From assembly GCF_032854445.1 (NCBI RefSeq), contig NC_088300.1, positions 52,176,984-52,240,983 on the forward strand: 64,000 bases of DNA, written 5' to 3'. This DNA comes from Liolophura sinensis (taxonomy: Eukaryota > Mollusca > Polyplacophora > Chitonida > Chitonidae). The position numbers and the translations under genes are program-made. This document shows, piece by piece, positions 34,701 to 43,700 of this stretch (its first letter is position 1; the number at the start of each line of letters is the position of its first letter). The notes under the pieces are model-generated. The model saw only the letters and a program-made list of their open reading frames with translations. It had not been told where the DNA came from and searched no databases.

Positions 34701-37700
34701 ACACCCACACTGGCTGGTGAGATCAATGGAGCTTATACCAGAGTTCATGTCTAGCCATGAGAGTAATGTTTTTAACAGGAGCTGCATTTGAATGAGCAGC
34801 CTACCACAGGCTGCCAAAGACTGACTGCTCCCTGGGAAGACTTAGCCAATGAGCAATGACCCCCAGCACAGAGGTCACAGAAGTCAGGCAAGGGTCAGAC
34901 AAGGGGGAGACTGGGGCATGTAGACAACACATCAAAGTAACTGGACAAGTTGTATGCAGCCTCTTTCAGGTCCTGGTTTGCAGTTTGTTTGAACACACTG
35001 GCTGGCTGGCTGAGGCTAGCCCTTGCAAACACCATTGAGAGCTTAATCTCTGAGACAGTGCGAGTACACACAAGTCACATATGACAAGTGGCCACATTTC
35101 CATTCACTGGCAGATATCTATCCCACATGTGAGCACAGCCCATTACTAGACATTCTGACCTAATTCTCTACCTGCCAAGAACACCTCAAAACACAGCTTT
35201 TTTTCTCCCTCTACTGCCAAAAAGCACAACAATGCAATGTTACTGAATGTATGTCATATGTATGGCTGTAAAGTGCAGTGAAGAATCAGTATGTATCTCA
35301 CTTTACTTAAAGATACATGTATCATCCTTAATTTAATCACATTCCCTTAACTGGTTTAATTTACATGCACATACACATGTATATACATGTGTTCTACCTT
35401 CATTTTCTATGGTGGATCGTCTCTGCATATTTAGAAAATTACTATCAAATTATACTGTGAGATATATCTACAAATAGCAGTAAAGTGATAGAAGTGATGG
35501 CACATATCTATCTATCTGAAAATATATTCTTTCAAGTTTCCAACAAAATGTACATGTGTGGCTGAAGTTAAACAAAACCTGGTCACTCAATTTATGAAGA
35601 AAATAGATGGTTGTAGCAACATTCAGTGCCTTCCATATTTTTTACGTCTGCTGCTGTTTGCTGATTCACAAATTAAATAGTCAAGAATTGTGCATTCATC
35701 GTAGACCTCACATTTATCCAATGAGAAAACAGATTTTATTTCTCTTGTTCGTGCAAGGGTTAAAATGAACTTTTTATTTGCTGTTTGCATGTTAAATCAA
35801 GCTAAACAAAGCAAATGTATTATTCGTATGACTGTGTAATTTTATGCCACGTTTTATTAACCTAGCACTGTTATCACCTGATCTGCCTGTGTCCCATTAC
35901 AATCTATCATCACTAAATGGCACTGAATCGTTAACAACAATTTGCAATCAAGCTGCTATGAACAGGAACTTCTGCACACGTGCAAATGACTGCAAAAACT
36001 CCAGAAGGGAGGTTTGAGAATTAATATACAAGCAACCGCCAAATGACCCACCCTGCCTGTGGGAGATACATGTACATGTGCACATACATGTATACCTGTG
36101 ACAGACTGATAGGTGCCTAATGTTACTGTTATGTGCAAGTACACAAGTATTTTCATACATGTATACCTGTGACAGACTGATAGGTGCCTAATGTTACTGT
36201 TATGTGCAAGTACACAAGTATTTTCATACATGTATACCTGTGATATACTGATAGGTGCCTAATGTTACTGTTATGTGCATGTACACTATTTTCATACATG
36301 TATACCTGAAATATGGTGATAGGTGCCTAATGTTACTATTACCTGCATGTACACAAGTATTTTCATACATGCATATGTGTATACAGGTGACTGATATAAT
36401 CTGACAAAAAACAGCATCATCAGATCTGAACAAGATGTCAAAAGCTAAATATGTCTCCACGCACGAACACCACATTTTGATGCTGAATTTATACACGATC
36501 AGAAGATCAAGCCCCCAGGGTCAAATACCAAATTTCATTTTACTGAACATAATTTTTTGATCTGATTCTTGTTTGATGCTATACTCAGGGGTGTTAGTAT
36601 TCACTCGTTTTTAAGAGCTCAAAGTAAAACTGATGACTTCAGGATAAGTCTAGGTGATCACAAAGATGACAAATAAACATCGTTTCTGACACAAAAATGA
36701 TTCTTCATTACAATTTATCCACTTTCATTATGCTTCACAATGTGTTCAAATCTAATATATTTCACACCTTTCAATAATAATGGATGAAAAGTTTTTGTTA
36801 TGGTCATCACTCACACCTGTGGAACGAATTAGGGCGTTAAGCTGGCCCCTGTAAGAGGGTAAGTTCATCACTGACATCATTTATGAAATCATTGATGGAA
36901 AAAAGGCATAAAACTGAGTGGTAATTAAGAGATAGTAAAAATGATTCAAAAATGAATTTAAACAAAATTCTTTGACTTGACTTTCTTTATATCTCATAAA
37001 AACCATAGTCTTTGTTCCTTTTCATGTATTCAAGTTACATGTATTCCATTTATTTCCACTCAAAAATATATTTATCAACAAGTATGACTATGTTACAGCC
37101 ATAAGGTACCTGATTGGAGGAAACGCAGTGGAGCCCAGGGCAAACATCCCACCTCTGCACAACCTAGCACCTAACAAACTTCTTTAAGTAGGTATGTAAA
37201 GCTGTGATCCGGCAAGAAGTGGATTTGAACCCGTGGTCCCATTAGTCAAGTCAGGGGCTAGTGAACTTCAAACAGAAGCCATAAATTTACTGCTTAGTGA
37301 GCAAGGAAATAGTTTTGGTTTTTGTGTTTTACTCCACACAAAAAAACCCAAAAAGAACAACAACTGCATTTATATGAAAATCAGGCCCAAAAGAGAGAGA
37401 GAAAAAAGATTGTACACATACCTGTACTTTACTATACATGTAGATGTATGTAGTTGTGAGTTTCTAGTATAAAGACTTACATGTACACATGTATATGCAG
37501 CACATCAAACAGCTTGTGCACAATATGTCAAAATAGCAAAGTCTTCAATCTGACATCCAATCTGATTTTACAATAATAATGATCTCATAGAAGCAGATAA
37601 GAGTCCTTCAAATGATCATATAAATTACTATCCCAACCATACACATGCAGGTAACAGATAATGATGTTGAAGTGCTCTTTATTTTTACCCTCATGAAGTC

Positions 37701-40700
37701 TTGCTGCGACACATATGCTCGGCTTTTTTAATCAGTACACCTGGAAATTCATAGAACCTTGACCTTTAATACCTTGCCTATATGTTCTACAGCTGTCCTT
37801 TACATATGTGTAGATACACTCTCCAGTATATGGACAATGCGTATGACACAAGGTGTAAAAATCATGTACATGTAGTGATGTAGACCTACAAACTTGAAAA
37901 TTGTATCAGAATGTACTGTAGTACCACCTTTAGAACCACAAATGTACATTCACTCTTCCAATGCTGTTCAACCTGTAAAATTGTACCGATGATTACTTGC
38001 TTTATTGCTGAACAGCTGTACATAACCCCATAAAATGTCCTGGGCTTGAAATTAACACTGCTCTGCTGCTCTGAGAGAAAAGGGAATTGCTTGGAATAGT
38101 TGAGCTGAACACTGGCCTGACTCATTTTTATTTCTCAGCATTTACATGTAATTCAGTTACAGGTACAAGTGATGTATTTACATTTCTAAACAATCAAAAA
38201 ATAACAAAAATAGCCTCTACTAGACAAATAAAATAAATGTTAGAATAGTTTTGGTATTGTTTTGTTCTGTTTAAGTGAAAGGCTCGCCAGTATTGAGAAG
38301 GGCCCGCTGGTATTGAGAAGGGCCCGCCAGCATCAAGAAGGGACAGCCAGACTATTCCTAACCCACACCGCTTAAAAGTACCAGTGCAATAATGAAGTAT
38401 GAGAGGCCATGCGCTTTACATACAAAATTTAATTTAACCCCAAAGCTTTACATTAGGCCTTTTCCATGACTGAAAAGTACATGTCTAAAACACAAAGCAC
38501 TCAAAGTAGCCATCTGAAGGTTTAACATTTTCCACCGCAATGAATGTAAAAACAAGATATTCACCAGCTTAATTTTGTAATCTTAATCAACTGTAGACAA
38601 TTATGTGAATGACCTCTAAATGAGTAAAGATGTGCCTTTATATTTTGAATGTGCCCAGATTAAGGCTGAATATTACAATACAGGTGTGCTCAATTAAAAA
38701 TAATCTAAATATGGAATCTTAATCAATAAATGGTTAAATTAAACAATTAAGTGTTGGTTAGTGAGAGGCCCAGTACTTCGTGTTTAATATTTAATACAAT
38801 CTTAATCCATAAATGGTTACATCGAACAACAATTAAGTGTTGGTTGGTGAGAGACTAAGAACTCTACCAGAGATAGATGAAAATGGGAAGGTAAATTAAG
38901 GTTCATGCTGGCTGACAGCTATCTAAGAATTCTCCCACGGCACAAACATTAGGTGTGCTACAGCTGACAGTCCTAATGCAGTGATCATATACATGCCTGT
39001 GCATGTGTTATACTGTACAACACCTGACTATACTGTACAACACCTGACAGAGCACTAAATTTTATGGAACAATTTCTGATGAGCTGCAGGAACATACTTG
39101 TACACAGTACAGGCATTTGTACATGATAAGCACATATACAAGTGCCCAACATTCAAATCAATCCACAATACTTTAACACGGTAGTTATTATTAAAAAGAG
39201 TTAAAACTTAAATGGAGGATGAAATGAAGTGGAGTATTTTCCTGAAACACAATCAATACTGACTAGAGTATGTCAATACTTTTAGCCACCTGATTGAAAA
39301 CTAACACTTTTCCTTCAATGTTAACCATACCTAAAGTTAACTTACAATTTGGGATGTTTGTTTAGTCAAACATTTTGGCAAAATTCCAGATAAGAGATGG
39401 AAAACCCAATATAAGATTTTCCTTGTTCAACATCAAATGCATTTTACCAATTATCAAATCTGCCTTGTTTTAATGATGTCTACCTTGTTCGAGATCAGAT
39501 ACTCAACACAAGATATGCCATACTCAACACAAGATGTGGTATACTCAACACCAGATGTGCTATACTCAACACGACATATGCCATACACCACATTAGATCA
39601 ACCTTACAGATTTCATCCTTTGACATCTGTACATATCCTTTGATATGTACACCATATTGGTGAATTTATTTATTTATTTATTTATTTGATTGGTGTTTTA
39701 CGCCGTACTCAAGAATATTTCACTTATACGACGGCGGCCAGCATTAAGGTGGGTGGAAACTGGGCAGAGCCCGGGGGAAACCCACGACCATCCGCAGGTT
39801 GCTGACAGACCTTCCAATGTATGGCCGGAGAGGAAGCCAGCATGAGCTGGGCTTGAACTCACAGTGACAGCATTGGTGAGAGACTGCTGTGTCATCACGC
39901 TGCGCTAGCATGCCAACCAACTGAGCCACTGAGGCCCCAGTCCATATTGGTGAAAATTTTTTACAAATCGGCCTTCAACTTATGTTACACTGTGCAAAAA
40001 AGTATTCAAGCACTATCTACCACTTAATGTCACTTAGGCCCCCACCATTAGTTTTTGAGGACACTTTCGTTACACATACATGTACAGTGTATTATACGTA
40101 ATATAACTTGCCAGCAATCATATCCAACTGGAAATCAAGGTGCTAACCTTGTCACATACTTTCTCTTCAATGCAATCTCTAATATGCCTCTAAATCTCTA
40201 AAATGTCCAGTCTACCTTTTCTGAAGTTGGAGTACACGTATCTCTATAACAGCTCTTTAGAAAAAGACAGCTACTCTGACAGATATGTAGATGACACCAT
40301 GGCTAAGTGGGAGTCAGAAGAGACCACCAGTAACCACTTGAGCAGTGCCATTATTTCTTAAGTATCATCAACACTGATAGCATTCAGAAATCTAAATGCT
40401 TTACTAGCTGTTTTTTAAAATAAGTGTTTATGTATGTGACAGCACAACAACCAAATGGGAATACAGTTATTCTGAAGTGCCCTCTAAAATTTTGCTCAAT
40501 CATGCAATCCCATCTAGAACAGACTCATTCCATCTAAAAGGATATTCTTGCAGGTCACAACTACCCAAACAGGGCAAAACAAGCATGAATACTATTCACA
40601 AGAATTAATGAGAATAATTCCCTAAGCTGCCTACCCAGCGCTTGGTAATAGATAATTACCTAAAAACCTTTTTTTAAATTTCTTTACAACAAGCTAATGT

Positions 40701-43700
40701 TACTCCTCCCCTGACAACAAACATAATCAGTAACTGTATAAAAAGATGTAAGGTGTCTCCCAACGGGTCATCCATAAAACATATTTAATATTTGTTTCAT
40801 GAATAATTTTGTACACAGTTTTGCGTGTGAATATATACTCACTCTATACATGTATATGCATATGTAACAAAGTAGGCATGTATTTCTTTACCTCAGCGAA
40901 TAACAATTCCAACAACATTCGGAGTCATCTACATATCCGCACATATCTGAATATTACAGATATGGATTGACACACATGTTTCAGAACTATGAGAGAACCA
41001 TTTTCACAAACCTGTGCTCAACATTATTCTAGAAACTTACAATTATATTCTAGGAGCTAACTTCGAGTAAATTAAGGCTTTGAATAATATAAGTTAACTA
41101 TCCTCAAACAGGTAGCGTGAGATCCTTCTATCATTAACTCTTATCAAGCAGACACTTCCCTTCTTTAACAGTCATGTGCTACTGCGCCTCAAATATCCAC
41201 TCACAAACACACAGTATATATGGTATCTTCTGTGAAATTCAATTTTCAAGTGCCCTATGAAACAAAACTATATATGCACAAGTCAGGCTTCTTTAAATAC
41301 ACTTGAGTTTTTCATGTACACATGTAATGAGCTGAGTATGAAAACAATGTTTCAATATTTTGAGTTTGGTTTTTAGGTAAATTGTATTAATATGCATCCT
41401 AAACGATACTTACACAGTAAAAGAAGTACATATATGGTGTGCATTATGTTTTACATGTAACAAAAAAAGTTTCAAGGCTTTGAACAAATATTCATTAACA
41501 TTTTGTGTCACCCGCACACAATGCTCCACCCCAACCAATGATTACCCTACTCAAGACCCTCATGCTCCCAAACTTACAGAGATACCTGCATCCTGGTCTC
41601 CATCTCAGCTTAGATGAGATCTACCTCATGTGTGTGGTCTCAACACCATTGAAATGAATACCACATGTGCTAGTCAATGTATACACGGCCTCCACAGGAT
41701 ACTTTCCTCACATTTACGGCCATAAATACAGGTATTTATCAAATCTATAAACTCAGATTGAGTAACTGGGTGCACAGAGCGTTAAAGACTGGCAATCATG
41801 TGACACAGCCTTGGGTGTCGGCTAACAAGGGGTCTCTGTCTGGGGTTTGGACAGAACTTACAAAGACCAAGTAGGCTCATTGTCTAATGAACATATATAG
41901 CATATGCATGTATATCCCCATATGACACTGGACACACAACAACATTGTGCATTTGTGTAGCAGAACTTTTAAGCATTAAAACTTTTATATTTATTTATTT
42001 GATCTGTTTTTTAGGCGGTACTAAAGAATATTTCAATTAAACATAGATGACCAGTATTAGGGTGGGACATAAGTGTTGAATGTTAGTTTCTGAACATACA
42101 TGTAGCAAAGCATGAAAAAAAACATGTTGTTTTTCTCTTTTTCTTCTAATTGATTTCTGCTCAGCATGACACCCAAGAAGTTTTCACTAAAATGAAAATG
42201 GTCAGTTTGTTCAGGGGAGGGAATCTGGATCTGCTGGGGGAACCACTGACCCTTGGCAAGTAAATAGCAAACTTGTCAACATGTTTATGTGTAACACACA
42301 TGTATTTGAGCCCACAGGACAAGCTCAAACGGCATGCCATATTGGAGGAAAACAAGTGATCTCCAACCGAGTTCATGGTCCCTGTATGTACATGTAAGGT
42401 CATGGAATTTTCAGTTTTGCTGTACATCGCCGTGCTAACTGTAGCAGAATGTCTTTCAGTTAAGTGAAAAATCCTTCCTGATAAGTTGTAAAACATAAGC
42501 AACACCAAGATCAACTAATCTGTACACTAAATTTACAATGTTAGGTGGCATCAACAAGAAAGTCTGTCATTACATTTGACTGATGTTTTATGCCATACTC
42601 AAGATTATTTCACTTATGCCATGACAGCCAGCATTATGGCAGGAGGAACCAGGGCAGAGCCCAGGGTAAACCCACAACCTCCATAAGCCAGCATATGCTG
42701 AACTCACAGCCACCACGTTGGTCAGAGAATTCATTCATTAAGTCAGATTTGACATGTTCAATGGCTTTGAAATGAATGTATACATATGTATTATGAATAG
42801 GAAAATGAACACACTCCAAAGTAAATCTCACAAAGCAACCTCAGGTATTGTGATACCAAGTCAAGGGCATGAATACAAGAACTGACATAACAGAAAACAA
42901 CAAGACAGGTGGAACTTCAAGGAAATGCTATATATAGCTTGTTGTAAGGACAAAATTTACATCAGGTGATATTACTGAAGGAATGTATGAAAGCAAAAAG
43001 CTCTGCTTCAATGTTATCATCATTCTGTAGGAGGCCTTCATAGGCTTCAATCTACCGTCAACGCGTGATGTTACAAAACATCCTTCCCTTTTTCCCCCAA
43101 GTGATGTGATCATTACACATCAATACTGCAGCTGCTCTGATTAATATCAAAGGAACAATTATTAATTTCTAATGTAGATGATCTATTTTCCCCGGCCTTC
43201 TAACACACAAGGTTTGTCTGCAGTAAATAGTTTTTTAAATAAATTTTTAATGCCTAGTGGTTTGTCTATACAATAAATAGTTTTTTAAATAAATTTTTCA
43301 TGCCTGGTTTGTATTTATGCATGGATGGTTCCACGTTTAAGCAGATACTGTAGGAAATGCAAAATTTCATTTTTGGATACACATTTTATAAATGTATTCA
43401 TACAATTTACACAAATACTGTACGTTTCAAAAACGTCTTAGCATCTGCATTTAACATTTCACATATCATGGTTAGGTTCAGTATAAAACAGTTACATATG
43501 TGGTGTTAAAATCATCTGCTACACCTAGTACATCTACACATGCATCAATCATGCAGGTGACTTTCCCCCATTATGCTTGAAAGCTCCTTACTAGATTTAC
43601 CGACACATACATATATATCCTAAGCCAAAAATTCAAATCACAATTAAGTCAACTGTTGGAAAACCTATCTATTCCATATATCAATTAAAGATGATTGCAA